From the NCBI GenBank assembly GCA_963931865.1, contig OZ007510.1:10450993-10514992 (forward strand): a DNA stretch of 64,000 nt, written 5' to 3'. Below are positions 9,201 to 23,720 of this stretch, piece after piece; within the stretch, counting starts at the first letter, position 1; each line of letters begins with the position of its first letter. The notes under the pieces were generated by a model. That model saw nothing but the letters and a program-made list of their open reading frames with translations, searched no databases and was not told the DNA's origin. Both the position numbers and the translations under genes were made by a program. This DNA comes from Axinella damicornis (taxonomy: Eukaryota; Porifera; Demospongiae; Axinellida; Axinellidae).

Positions 9201-12200
9201 TCTACCTCAGCTCTACCTGGCTCTACCTCTGCTCTACCTCTGCTCTACCTGGCTCTACCTCTGCTCTACCTGGCTCTACCTCTGCTCTACCTGGCTCTAC
9301 CTCTGCTCTACCTCTGCTCTACCTGGCTCTACCTCTGCTCTACCTGGCTCTACCTCTGCTCTACCTCTGCTCTACCTGGCTCTACCTCTGCTCTACCTCT
9401 GCTCTACCTGGCTCTACCTCTGCTCTACCTCTGCTCTACCTGGCTCTACCTCTGCTCTACCTGGCTCTACCTCTGCTCTACCTCTGCTCTACCTGGCTCT
9501 ACCTCTGCTCTACCTCTGCTCTACCTGGCTCTACCTCTGCTCTACCTGGCTCTACCTCTGCTCTACCTCTGCTCTACCTGGCTCTACCTCTGCTCTACCT
9601 GGCTCTACCTCTGCTCTACCTGGCTCTACCTCTGCTCTACCTCTGCTCTACCTGGCTCTACCTCTGCTCTACCTCTGCTCTACCTGGCTCTACCTCTGCT
9701 CTACCTGGCTCTACCTCTTCTCTACCTGGCTCTACCTCTGCTCTACCTGGCTCTACCTCTGCTCTCCCTCTGCTCTACCTGGCTCTACCTCTGCTCTACC
9801 TGGCTCTACCTCTGCTCTACCTCTGCTCTACCTGGCTCTACCTCTGCTCTACCTGGCTCTACCTCTGCTCTACCTCTGCTCTACCTGGCTCTACCTCTGC
9901 TCTACCTCTGCTCTACCTGGCTCTACCTCTGCTCTACCTCTGCTCTACCTGGCTCTACCTATGCTCTACCTGGCTCTACCTCTGCTCTACCTGGCTCTAC
10001 CTCTGCTCTACCTCTGCTCTACCTGGCTCTACCTCTGCTCTACCTCTGCTCTACCTGGCTCTACCTCTGCTCTACCTGGCTCTACCTCTGCTCTACCTCT
10101 GCTCTACCTGGCTCTACCTCTGCTCTACCTGGCTCTACCTCTGCTCTACCTGGCTCTACCTCTGCTCTACCTCTGCTCTACCGGGCTCTACCTCTGCTCT
10201 ACCTGGCTCTACCTCTGCTCTACCTCTGCTCTACCTGGCTCTACCTCTGCTCTACCTCTGCTCTACCTGGCTCTACCTCTGCTCTACCTGGCTCTACCTC
10301 TGCTCTACCTGGCTCTACCTCTGCTCTACCTCTGCTCTACCTGGCTCTACCTCTGCTCTACCTCTGCTTTACCTGGCTCTACCTCTGCTCTACCTGGCTC
10401 TACCTCTGCTCTACCTGGCTCTACCTCTGCTCTACCTCTGCTCTACCTGGCTCTACCTCTGCTCTACCTGGCTCTACCTCTGCTCTACCTCTGCTCTACC
10501 TGGCTCTACCTCTGCTCTACCTGGCTCTACTTCTGCTCTACCTGGCTCTACCTCTGCTCTACCTCTGCTCTACCTGGCTCTACCTCTGCTCTACCTGGCT
10601 CTACCTCTGCTCTACCTCTGCTCTACCTGGCTCTATCTCTGCTCTACCTCTGCTCTACCTGGCTCTACCTCTGCTCTACCTCTGCTCTACCTGGCTCTAC
10701 CTCTGCTCTACCTCTGCTCTACCTCTGCTCTACCTGGCTCTACCTCTGCTCTACCTCTGCTCTACCTGGCTCTACCTCTGCTCTACCTGGCTCTACCTCT
10801 GCTCTACCTCTGCTCTACCTGGCTCTACCTCTGCTCTACCTCTGCTCTACCTGGCTCTACCTCTGCTCTACCTGGCTCTACCTCTGCTCTACCTGGCTCT
10901 ACCTCTGCTCTACCTCTGCTCTACCTGGCTCTACCTCTGCTCTACCTCTGCTCTACCTGGCTCTACCTCTGCTCTACCTCAGCTCTACCTGGCTCTACCT
11001 CTGCTCTACCTCTGCTCTACCTGGCTCTACCTCTGCTCTACCTGGCTCTACCTCTGCTCTACCTGGCTCTACCTCTGCTCTACCTGGCTCTACCTCTGCT
11101 CTACCTCTGCTCTACCGGGCTCTACCTCTGCTCTACCTGGCTCTACCTCTGCTCTACCTCTGCTCTACCTGGCTCTACCTCTGCTCTACCTCTGCTCTAC
11201 CTGGCTCTACCTCTGCTCTACCTGGCTCTACCTATGCTCTACCTGGCTCTACCTCTGCTCTACCTCTGCTCTACCTGGCTCTACCTCTGCTCTACCTGGC
11301 TCTACCTCTGCTCTACCTCTGCTCTACCTGGCTCTACCTCTGCTCTACCTGGCTCTACCTCTGCTCTACCTCTGCTCTACCTGGCTCTACCTCTGCTCTA
11401 CCTCTGCTCTACCTGGCTCTACCTCTGCTCTACCTCTGCTCTACCTGGCTCTACCTCTGCTCTACCTGGCTCTACCTCTGCTCTACCTCTGCTCTACCTG
11501 GCTCTACCTCTGCTCTACCTGGCTCTACCTCTGCTCTACCTGGCTCTACCTCTGCTCTACCTGGCTCTACCTCTGCTCTACCTGGCTCTACCTCTGCTCT
11601 ACCTGGCTCTACCTCTGCTCTACCTCTGCTCTACCTGGTTCTACCTCTGCTCTACCTGGCTCTACCTCTGCTCTACCTCTGCTCTACCTGGCTCTACCTC
11701 TGCTCTACCTGGCTCTACCTCTGCTCTACCTGGCTCTACCTCTGCTCTACCTCTGCTCTACCTGGCTCTACCTCTGCTCTACCTGGCTCTACCTCTGCTC
11801 TACCTGGCTCTACCTCTGCTCTACCTCTGCTCTACCTGGCTCTACCTCTGCTCTACCTCTGCTCTACCTGGCTCCACCTCTGCTCTACCTGGCTCTCCCT
11901 CTGCTCTACCTTGCTCTACCTCTGCTCTACCTCTGCTCTACCTGGTTCTACCTCTGCTCTACCTGGCTCTACCTCTGCTCTACCTCTGCTCTACCTGGCT
12001 CTACCTCTGCTCTACCTCTGCTCTACCTGGCTCTACCTCTGCTCTACCTCTGCTCTACCTGGCTCTACCTATGCTCTACCTGGCTCTACCTCTGCTCTAC
12101 CTGGCTCTACCTTTGCTCTACCTCATCTCTACCTGGCTCTACCTCTGCTCTACCTCTGCTCTACCTGGCTCTACCTCTGCTCTACCTGGCTCTACCTCTG

Positions 12201-15200
12201 CTCTACCTCTGCTCTACCTGGCTCTACCTCTGCTCTACCTGGCTCTACCTCTGCTCTACCTGGCTCTACCTCTGCTCTACCTCTGCTCTACCGGGCTCTA
12301 CCTCTGCTCTACCTGGCTCTACCTCTGCTCTACCTCTGCTCTACCTGGCTCTACCTCTGCTCTACCTCTGCTCTACCTGGCTCTACCTCTGCTCTACCTG
12401 GCTCTACCTCTGCTCTACCTGGCTCTACCTCTGCTCTACCTCTGCTCTACCTGGCTCTACCTCTGCTCTACCTCTGCTTTACCTGGCTCTACCTCTGCTC
12501 TACCTGGCTCTACCTCTGCTCTACCTGGCTCTACCTCTGCTCTACCTCTGCTCTACCTGGCTCTACCTCTGCTCTACCTGGCTCTACCTCTGCTCTACCT
12601 CTGCTCTACCTGGCTCTACCTCTGCTCTACCTGGCTCTACTTCTGCTCTACCTGGCTCTACCTCTGCTCTACCTCTGCTCTACCTGGCTCTACCTCTGCT
12701 CTACCTGGCTCTACCTCTGCTCTACCTCTGCTCTACCTGGCTCTATCTCTGCTCTACCTCTGCTCTACCTGGCTCTACCTCTGCTCTACCTCTGCTCTAC
12801 CTGGCTCTACCTCTGCTCTACCTCTGCTCTACCTCTGCTCTACCTGGCTCTACCTCTGCTCTACCTCTGCTCTACCTGGCTCTACCTCTGCTCTACCTGG
12901 CTCTACCTCTGCTCTACCTCTGCTCTACCTGGCTCTACCTCTGCTCTACCTCTGCTCTACCTGGCTCTACCTCTGCTCTACCTGGCTCTACCTCTGCTCT
13001 ACCTGGCTCTACCTCTGCTCTACCTCTGCTCTACCTGGCTCTACCTCTGCTCTACCTCTGCTCTACCTGGCTCTACCTCTGCTCTACCTCAGCTCTACCT
13101 AGCTCTACCTCTGCTCTACCTCTGCTCTACCTGGCTCTACCTCTGCTCTACCTGGCTCTACCTCTGCTCTACCTGGCTCTACCTCTGCTCTACCTCTGCT
13201 CTACCTGGCTCTACCTCTGCTCTACCTGGCTCTACCTCTGCTCTACCTCTGCTCTACCTGGCTCTACCTCTGCTCTACCTCTGCTCTACCTGGCTCTACC
13301 TCTGCTCTACCTCTGCTCTACCTGGCTCTACCTCTGCTCTACCTGGCTCTACCTCTGCTCTACCTCTGCTCTACCTGGCTCTACCTCTGCTCTACCTCTG
13401 CTCTACCTGGCTCTACCTCTGCTCTACCTGGCTCTACCTCTGCTCTACCTGGCTCTACCTCTGCTCTACCTCTGCTCTACCTGGCTCTACCTCTGCTCTA
13501 CCTGGCTCTACCTCTGCTCTACCTGGCTCTACCTCTGCTCTACCTCTGCTCTACCTGGCTCTACCTCTGCTCTACCTCTGCTCTACCTGGCTCTACCTCT
13601 GCTCTACCTGGCTCTACCTCTGCTCTTCCTGGCTCTACCTCTGCTCTACCTGGCTCTACCTCTGCTCTCCCTCTGCTCTACCTGGCTCTACCTCTGCTCT
13701 ACCTGGCTCTACCTCTGCTCTACCTCTGCTCTACCTGGCTCTACCTCTGCTCTACCTGGCTCTACCTCTGCTCTACCTCTGCTCTACCTGGCTCTACCTC
13801 TGCTCTACCTCTGCTCTACCTGGCTCTACCTCTGCTCTACCTCTGCTCTACCTGGCTCTACCTATGCTCTACCTGGCTCTACCTCTGCTCTACCTGGCTC
13901 TACCTCTGCTCTACCTGGCTCTACCTCTGCTCTACCTGGCTCTACCTCTGCTCTACCTGGCTCTACCTCTGCTCTACCTCTGCTCTACCTGGCTCTACCT
14001 CTGCTCTACCTGGCTCTACCTCTGCTCTACCTCTGCTCTACCTGGCTCTACCTCTGCTCTACCTCTGCTCTACCTGGCTCTACCTCTGCTCTACCTGGCT
14101 CTACCTCTGCTCTACCTGGCTCTACCTCTGCTCTACCTCTGCTCTACCTGGCTCTACCTCTGCTCTACCTGGCTCTACCTCTGCTCTACCTCTGCTCTAC
14201 CTGGCTCTACCTCTGCTCTACCTCTGCTCTACCTGGCTCTACCTCTGCTCTACCTCTGCTCTACCTGGCTCTACCTCTGCTCTACCTGGCTCTACCTCTG
14301 CTCTACCTCTGCTCTACCTGGCTCTACCTCTGCTCTACCTCTGCTCTACCTGGCTCTACCTCTGCTCTACCTGGCTCTACCTCTGCTCTACCTGGCTCTA
14401 CCTCTGCTCTACCTCTGCTCTACCTGGCTCTACCTCTGCTCTACCTGGCTCTACCTCTGCTCTACCTGGCTCTACCTCTGCTCTACCTCTGCTCTACCTG
14501 GCTCTACCTCTGCTCTACCTCTGCTCTACCTGGCTCTACCTCTGCTCTACCTGGCTCTACCTCTGCTCTACCTGGCTCTACCTCTGCTCTACCTGGCTCT
14601 ACCTCTGCTCTCCCTCTGCTCTACCTGGCTCTACCTCTGCTCTACCTGGCTCTACCTCTGCTCTACCTCTGCTCTACCTGGCTCTACCTCTGCTCTACCT
14701 GGCTCTACCTCTGCTCTACCTCTGCTCTACCTGGCTCTACCTCTGCTCTACCTCTGCTCTACCTGGCTCTACCTCTGCTCTACCTCTGCTCTACCTGGCT
14801 CTACCTCTGCTCTACCTCAGCTCTACCTGGCTCTACCTCTGCTCTACCTCTGCTCTACCTGGCTTTACCTCTGCTCTACCTGGCTCTACCTCTGCTCTAC
14901 CTGGCTCTACCTCTGCTCTACCTCTGCTCTACCTGGCTCTACCTCTGCTCTACCTGGCTCTACCTCTGCTCTACCTCTGCTCTACCTGGCTCTACCTCTG
15001 CTCTACCTCTGCTCTACCTGGCTCTACCTCTGCTCTACCTCTGCTCTACCTGGCTCTACCTCTGCTCTACCTGGCTCTACCTCTGCTCTACCTCTGCTCT
15101 ACCTGGCTCTACCTCTTCTCTACCTCTGCTCTACCTGGCTCTACCTCTACTCTACCTGGCTCTACCTCTGCTCTACCTGGCTCTACCTCTGCTCTACCTC

Positions 15201-18200
15201 TGCTCTACCTGGCTCTACCTCTGCTCTACCTGGCTCTACCTCTGCTCTACCTGGCTCTACCTCTGCTCTACCTCTGCTCTACCTGGCTCTACCTCTGCTC
15301 TACCTCTGCTCTACCTGGCTCTACCTCTGCTCTACCTGGCTCTACCTCTGCTCTACCTGGCTCTACCTCTGCTCTACCTGGCTCTACCTCTGCTCTCCCT
15401 CTGCTCTACCTGGCTCTACCTCTGCTCTACCTGGCTCTACCTCTGCTCTACCTCTGCTCTACCTGGCTCTACCTCTGCTCTACCTGGCTCTACCTCTGCT
15501 CAACCTCTGCTCTACCTGGCTCTACCTCTGCTCTACCTCTGCTCTACCTGGCTCTACCTCTGCTCTACCTCTACTCTACCTGGCTCTACCTATGCTCTAC
15601 CTGGCTCTACCTCTGCTCTACCTGGCTCTACCTCTGCTCTACCTCTGCTCTACCTGGCTCTACCTCTGCTCTACCTCTGCTCTACCTGGCTCTACCTCTG
15701 CTCTACCTGGCTCTACCTCTGCTCTACCTCTGCTCTACCTGGCTCTACCTCTGCTCTACCTGGCTCTACCTCTGCTCTACCTGGCTCTACCTCTGCTCTA
15801 CCGGGCTCTACCTCTGCTCTACCTGGCTCTACCTCTGCTCTACCTCTGCTCTACCTGGCTCTACCTCTGCTCTACCTCTGCTCTACCTGGCTCTACCTCT
15901 GCTCTACCTGGCTCTACCTCTGCTCTACCTGGCTCTACCTCTGCTCTACCTCTGCTCTACCTGGCTCTACCTCTGCTCTACCTCTTCTCTACCTGGCTCT
16001 ACCTCTGCTCTACCTGGCTCTACCTCTGCTCTACCTGGCTCTACCTCTGCTCTACCTCTGCTCTACCTGGCTCTACCTCTGCTCTACCTCTGCTCTACCT
16101 GGCTCTACCTCTGCTCTACCTCAGCTCTACCTGGCTCTACCTCTGCTCTACCTCTGCTCTTCCTGGCTCTACCTCTGCTCTATCTGGCTCTACCTCTGCT
16201 CTACCTGGCTCTACCTCTGCTCTACCTCTGCTCTACCTGGCTCTACCTCTGCTCTACCTGGCTCTACCTCTGCTCTACCTCTGCTCTACCTGGCTCTACC
16301 TCTGCTCTACCTCTGCTCTACCTGGCTCTACCTCTGCTCTACCTCTGCTCTACCTGGCTCTACCTCTGCTCTACCTGGCTCTACCTCTGCTCTACCTCTG
16401 CTCTACCTGGCTCTACCTCTGCTCTACCTCTGCTCTACCTGGCTCTACCTCTGCTCTACCTGGCTCTACCTCTGCTCTACCTGGCTCTACCTCTGCTCTA
16501 CCTCTGCTCTACCTGGCTCTACCTCTGCTCTACCTGGCTCTACCTCTGCTCTACCTGGCTCTACCTCTGCTCTACCTCTGCTCTACCTGGCTCTACCTCT
16601 GCTCTACCTCTGCTCTACCTGGCTCTACCTCTGCTCTACCTGGCTCTACCTCTGCTCTACCTGGCTCTACCTCTGCTCTACCTGGCTCTACCTCTGCTCT
16701 CCCTCTGCTCTACCTGGCTCTACCTCTGCTCTACCTGGCTCTACCTCTGCTCTACCTCTGCTCTACCTGGCTCTACCTCTGCTCTACCTGGCTCTACCTC
16801 TGCTCTACCTCTGCTCTACCTGGCTCTACCTCTGCTCTACCTCTGCTCTACCTGGCTCTACCTCTGCTCTACCTCTGCTCTACCTGGCTCTACCTATGCT
16901 CTACCTGGCTCTACCTCTGCTCTACCTGGCTCTACCTCTGCTCTACCTCTGCTCTACCTGGCTCTACCTCTGCTCTACCTCTGCTCTACCTGGCTCTACC
17001 TCTGCTCTACCTGGCTCTACCTCTGCTCTACCTCTGCTCTACCTGGCTCTACCTCTGCTCTACCTGGCTCTACCTCTGCTCTACCTGGCTCTACCTCTGC
17101 TCTACCTCTGCTCTACCGGGCTCTACCTCTGCTCTACCTGGCTCTACCTCTGCTCTACCTCTGCTCTACCTGGCTCTACCTCTGCTCTACCTCTGCTCTA
17201 CCTGGCTCTACCTCTGCTCTACCTGGCTCTACCTCTGCTCTACCTGGCTCTACCTCTGCTCTACCTCTGCTCTACCTGGCTCTACCTCTGCTCTACCTCT
17301 GCTTTACCTGGCTCTACCTCTGCTCTACCTGGCTCTACCTCTGCTCTACCTGGCTCTACCTCTGCTCTACCTCTGCTCTACCTGGCTCTACCTCTGCTCT
17401 ACCTGGCTCTACCTCTGCTCTACCTCTGCTCTACCTGGCTCTACCTCTGCTCTACCTGGCTCTACTTCTGCTCTACCTGGCTCTACCTCTGCTCTACCTC
17501 TGCTCTACCTGGCTCTACCTCTGCTCTACCTGGCTCTACCTCTGCTCTACCTCTGCTCTACCTGGCTCTATCTCTGCTCTACCTCTGCTCTACCTGGCTC
17601 TACCTCTGCTCTACCTCTGCTCTACCTGGCTCTACCTCTGCTCTACCTCTGCTCTACCTCTGCTCCACCTGGCTCTACCTCTGCTCTACCTCTGCTCTAC
17701 CTGGCTCTACCTCTGCTCTACCTGGCTCTACCTCTGCTCTACCTCTGCTCTACCTGGCTCTACCTCTGCTCTACCTCTGCTCTACCTGGCTCTACCTCTG
17801 CTCTACCTGGCTCTACCTCTGCTCTACCTGGCTCTACCTCTGCTCTACCTCTGCTCTACCTGGCTCTACCTCTGCTCTACCTCTGCTCTACCTGGCTCTA
17901 CCTCTGCTCTACCTCAGCTCTACCTGGCTCTACCTCTGCTCTACCTCTGCTCTACCTGGCTCTACCTCTGCTCTACCTGGCTCTACCTCTGCTCTACCTG
18001 GCTCTACCTCTGCTCTACCTCTGCTCTACCTGGCTCTACCTCTGCTCTACCTGGCTCTACCTCTGCTCTACCTCTGCTCTACCTGGCTCTACCTCTGCTC
18101 TACCTCTGCTCTACCTGGCTCTACCTCTGCTCTACCTCTGCTCTACCTGGCTCTACCTCTGCTCTACCTGGCTCTACCTCTGCTCTACCTCTGCTCTACC

Positions 18201-21200
18201 TGGCTCTACCTCTGCTCTACCTCTGCTCTACCTGGCTCTACCTCTGCTCTACCTGGCTCTACCTCTGCTCTACCTGGCTCTACCTCTGCTCTACCTCTGC
18301 TCTACCTGGCTCTACCTCTGCTCTACCTGGCTCTACCTCTGCTCTACCTGGCTCTACCTCTGCTCTACCTCTGCTCTACCTGGCTCTACCTCTGCTCTAC
18401 CTCTGCTCTACCTGGCTCTACCTCTGCTCTACCTGGCTCTACCTCTGCTCTACCTGGCTCTACCTCTGCTCTACCTGGCTCTACCTCTGCTCTCCCTCTG
18501 CTCTACCTGGCTCTACCTCTGCTCTACCTGGCTCTACCTCTGCTCTACCTCTGCTCTACCTGGCTCTACCTCTGCTCTACCTGGCTCTACCTCTGCTCTA
18601 CCAGGCTCTACCTCTGCTCTACCTGGCTCTACCTCTGCTCTACCTGGCTCTACCTCTGCTCTACCTCTGCTCTACCTGGCTCTACCTCTGCTCTACCTCT
18701 GCTCTACCTGGCTCTACCTCTGCTCTACCTGGCTCTACCTCTGCTCTACCTGGCTCTACCTCTGCTCTACCTGGCTCTACCTCTGCTCTCCCTCTGCTCT
18801 ACCTGGCTCTACCTCTGCTCTACCTGGCTCTACCTCTGCTCTACCTCTGCTCTACCTGGCTCTACCTCTGCTCTACCTGGCTCTACCTCTGCTCTACCTC
18901 TGCTCTACCTGGCTCTACCTCTGCTCTACCTGGCTCTTCCTCTGCTCTACCAGGCTCTACCTCTGCTCTACCTCTGCTCTACCTGGCTCTACCTCTGCTC
19001 TACCTCTGCTCTACCTGGCTCTACCTCTGCTCTACCTGGCTCTACCTCTGCTCTACCTCTGCTCTACCTGGCTCTACCTCTGCTCTACCTGGCTCTACCT
19101 CTGCTCTACCTGGCTCTACCTCTGCTCTACCTCTGCTCTACCGGGCTCTACCTCTGCTCTACCTGGCTCTACCTCTTCTCTACCTCTGCTCTACCTGGCT
19201 CTACCTCTGCTCTACCTCTGCTCTACCTGGCTCTACCTCTGCTCTACCTGGCTCTACCTATGCTCTACCTGGCTCTACCTCTGCTCTACCTCTGCTCTAC
19301 CTGGCTCTACCTCTGCTCTACCTGGCTCTACCTCTGCTCTACCTCTGCTCTACCTGGCTCTACCTCTGCTCTACCTGGCTCTACCTCTGCTCTACCTCTG
19401 CTCTACCTGGCTCTACCTCTGCTCTACCTCTGCTCTACCTGGCTCTACCTCTGCTCTACCTCTGCTCTACCTGGCTCTACCTCTGCTCTACCTGGCTCTA
19501 CCTCTGCTCTACCTGGCTCTACCTCTGCTCTACCTGGCTGTACCTCTGCTCTACCTGGCTCTACCTCTGCTCTACCTCTGCTCTACCTGGTTCTACCTCT
19601 GCTCTACCTGGCTCTACCTCTGCTCTACCTCTGCTCTACCTGGCTCTACCTCTGCTCTACCTGGCTCTACCTCTGCTCTACCTGGCTCTACCTCTGCTCT
19701 ACCTCTGCTCTACCTGGCTCTACCTCTGCTCTACCTGGCTCTACCTCTGCTCTACCTGGCTCTACCTCTGCTCTACCTCTGCTCTACCTGGCTCTACCTC
19801 TGCTCTACCTCTGCTCTACCTGGCTCCACCTCTGCTCTACCTGGCTCTCCCTCTGCTCTACCTTGCTCTACCTCTGCTCTACCTCTGCTCTACCTGGTTC
19901 TACCTCTGCTCTACCTGGCTCTACCTCTGCTCTACCTCTGCTCTACCTGGCTCTACCTCTGCTCTACCTCTGCTCTACCTTGCTCTACCTCTGCTCTACC
20001 TCTGCTCTACCTGGCTCTACCTATGCTCTACCTGGCTCTACCTCTGCTCTACCTGGCTCTACCTCTGCTCTACCTCTGCTCTACCTGGCTCTACCTCTGC
20101 TCTACCTCTGCTCTACCTGGCTCTACCTCTGCTCTACCTGGCTCTACCTCTGCTCTACCTCTGCTCTACCTGGCTCTACCTCTGCTCTACCTGGCTCTAC
20201 CTCTGCTCTACCTGGCTCTACCTCTGCTCTACCTCTGCTCTACCGGGCTCTACCTCTGCTCTACCTGGCTCTACCTCTGCTCTACCTCTGCTCTACCTGG
20301 CTCTACCTCTGCTCTACCTCTGCTCTACCTGGCTCTACCTCTGCTCTACCTGGCTCTACCTCTGCTCTACCTGGCTCTACCTCTGCTCTACCTCTGCTCT
20401 ACCTGGCTCTACCTCTGTTCTACCTCTGCTTTACCTGGCTCTACCTCTGCTCTACCTGGCTCTACCTCTGCTCTACCTGGCTCTACCTCTGCTCTACCTC
20501 TGCTCTACCTGGCTCTACCTCTGCTCTACCTGGCTCTACGTCTGCTCTACCTCTGCTCTACCTGGCTCTACCTCTGCTCTACCTGGCTCTACTTCTGCTC
20601 TACCTGGCTCTACCTCTGCTCTACCTCTGCTCTACCTGGCTCTACCTCTGCTCTACCTGGCTCTACCTCTGCTCTACCTCTGCTCTACCTGGCTCTATCT
20701 CTGCTCTACCTCTGCTCTACCTGGCTCTACCTCTGCTCTACCTCTGCTCTACCTGGCTCTACCTCTGCTCTACCTCTGCTCTACCTCTGCTCTACCTGGC
20801 TCTACCTCTGCTCTACCTCTGCTCTACCTGGCTCTACCTCTGCTCTACCTGGCTCTACCTCTGCTCTACCTCTGCTCTACCTGGCTCTACTTCTGCTCTA
20901 CCTCTGCTCTACCTGGCTCTACCTCTGCTCTACCTTGCTTTACCTCTGCTCTACCTGGCTCTACCTCTGCTCTACCTCTGCTCTACCTGGCTCTACCTCT
21001 GCTCTACCTCTGCTCTACCTGGCTCTACCTCTGCTCTACCTCAGCTCTACCTGGCTCTACCTCTGCTCTACCTCTGCTCTACCTGGCTCTACCTCTGCTC
21101 TACCTGGCTCTACCTCTGCTCTACCTGGCTCTACCTCTGCTCTACCTCTGCTCTACCTGGCTCTACCTCTGCTCTACCTGGCTCTACCTCTGCTCTACCT

Positions 21201-23687
21201 CTGCTCTACCTGGCTCTACCTCTGCTCTACCTCTGCTCTACCTCTGCTCTACCTGGCTCTACCTCTGCTCTACCTCTGCTCTACCTGGCTCTACCTCTGC
21301 TCTACCTGGCTCTACCTCTGCTCTACCTCTGCTCTACCTGGCTCTACCTCTGCTCTACCTGGCTCTACTTCTGCTCTACCTGGCTCTACCTCTGCTCTAC
21401 CTCTGCTCTACCTGGCTCTACCTCTGCTCTACCTGGCTCTACCTCTGCTCTACCTCTGCTCTACCTGGCTCTACCTCTGCTATACCTCTGCTCTACCTGG
21501 CTCTACCTCTGCTCTACCTCTGCTCTACCTCTGCTCTACCTGGCTCTACCTCTGCTCTACCTCTGCTCTACCTGGCTCTACCTCTGCTCTACCTGGCTCT
21601 ACCTCTGCTCTACCTCTGCTCTACCTGGCTCTACCTCTGCTCTACCTCTGCTCTACCTGGCTCTACCTCTGCTCTACCTGGCTCTACCTCTGCTCTACCT
21701 GGCTCTACCTCTGCTCTACCTCTGCTCTACCTGGCTCTACCTCTGCTCTACCTCTGCTCTGCCTGGCTCTACCTCTGCTCTACCTCAGCTCTACCTGGCT
21801 CTACCTCTGCTCTACCTCTGCTCTACCTGGCTCTACCTCTGCTCTACCTGGCTCTACCTCTGCTCTACCTGGCTCTACCTCTGCTCTACCTCTGCTCTAC
21901 CTGGCTCTACCTCTGCTCTACCTGGCTCTACCTCTGCTCTACCTCTGCTCTACCTGGCTCTACCTCTGCTCTACCTCTGCTCTACCTCTGCTCTACCTGG
22001 CTCTACCTCTGCTCTACCTGGCTCTACCTCTGCTCTACCTCTGCTCTACCTGGCTCTACCTCTGCTCTACCTCTGCTCTACCTGGCTCTACCTCTGCTCT
22101 ACCTGGCTCTACCTCTGCTCTACCTGGCTCTACCTCTGCTCTACCTCTGCTCTACCTGGCTCTACCTCTGCTCTACCTGGCTCTACCTCTGCTCTACCTG
22201 GCTCTACCTCTGCTCTACCTCTGCTCTACCTGGCTCTACCTCTGCTCTACCTCTGCTCTACCTGGCTCTACCTCTGCTCTACCTGGCTCTACCTCTGCTC
22301 TACCTTGCTCTACCTCTGCTCTACCTGGCTCTACCTCTGCTCTACCTCTGCTCTACCTGGCTCTACCTCTGCTCTACCTGGCTCTACCTCTGCTCTACCT
22401 CTGCTCTACCTGGCTCTACCTCTGCTCTACCTGGCTCTACCTCTGCTCTACCTCTGCTCTACCTGGCTCTACCTCTGCTCTACCTGGCTCTACCTCTGCT
22501 CTACCTCTGCTCTACCTGGCTCTACCTCTGCTCTACCTCTGCTCTACCTGGCTCTACCTCTGCTCTACCTCAGCTCTACCTGGCTCTACCTCTGCTCTAC
22601 CTCTGCTCTACCTGGCTCTACCTCTGCTCTACCTGGCTCTACCTCTGCTCTACCTGGCTCTACCTCTGCTCTACCTCTGCTCTACCTGGCTCTACCTCTG
22701 CTCTACCTGGCTCTACCTCTGCTCTACCTCTGCTCTACCTGGCTCTACCTCTGCTCTACCTCTGCTCTACCTCTGCTCTACCTGGCTCTACCTCTGCTCT
22801 ACCTGGCTCTACCTCTGCTCTACCTCTGCTCTACCTGGCTCTACCTCTGCTCTACCTCTGCTCTACCTGGCTCTACCTCTGCTCTACCTGGCTCTACCTC
22901 TGCTCTACCTGGCTCTACCTCTGCTCTACCTCTGCTCTACCTGGCTCTACCTCTGCTCTACCTGGCTCTACCTCTGCTCTACCTGGCTCTACCTCTGCTC
23001 TACCTCTGCTCTACCTGGCTCTACCTCTGCTCTACCTCTGCTCTACCTGGCTCTACCTCTGCTCTACCTGGCTCTACCTCTGCTCTACCTTGCTCTACCT
23101 CTGCTCTACCTGGCTCTACCTCTGCTCTACCTCTGCTCTACCTGGCTCTACCTCTGCTCTACCTGGCTCTACCTCTGCTCTACCTCTGCTCTACCTGGCT
23201 CTACCTCTGCTCTACCTGGCTCTACCTCTGCTCTACCTCTGCTCTACCTGGCTCTACCTCTGCTCTACCTGGCTCTACCTCTGCTCTACCTCTGCTCTAC
23301 CTGGCTCTACCTCTTCTCTACCTGGCTCTACCTCTGCTCTACCTGGCTATTCCTCTGCTCTACCTCTGCTCTACCTGGCTCTACCTCTGCTCTACCTGGC
23401 TCTACCTCTGCTCTACCTGGCTCTACCTCTGCTCTACCTCTGCTCTACCTGGCTCTACCTATGCTCTACCTCTGCTCTACCTGGCTCTACCTCTGCTCTA
23501 CCTGGCTCTACCTCTGCTCTACCTTGCTCTACCTCTGCTCTACCTCTGCTCTACCTGGCTCTACCTCTGCTCTACCTGGCTCTACCTCTGCTCTACCTTT
23601 GCTCTACCTGGCTCTACCTCTGCTCTACCTCTGCTCTACCTGGCTCTACCTCTGCTCTACCTGGCTCTACCTCTGCTCTACCTCTGC
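6241..23687 (+). repeat. Two-word satellite array A (11-mer plus 10-mer), 17.4 kb
   Basis: The array is composed of CTCTACCTCTG (11 bp, word A) and CTCTACCTGG (10 bp, word B). I saw no BB. A runs of one or two, rarely three, are closed by one B, giving composite units of 21, 32 and 43 bp. The consensus has no CpG and no stop codon in any plus-strand frame. The plus strand is pyrimidine-rich. Point variants (CTCCACC, CCGGGC, CTATG, CTACTTCTG, CTATCTCTG, TCAGCTC) recur in the same order and mark higher-order repeats. The CTATC marker lies at 8861, 10633, 12743, 17568 and 20695; other markers repeat the offsets 1772, 3882 and 7952. The three giant open frames read LPLLYLA, CSTWLYL and SALPGST and switch at each 32-bp unit. 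They are not treated as genes. Confidence 0.97.
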
Positions 23688-23720
23688 AGTTGGCCATGTC
23701 TTTTGGCATAAATGGGTCAG

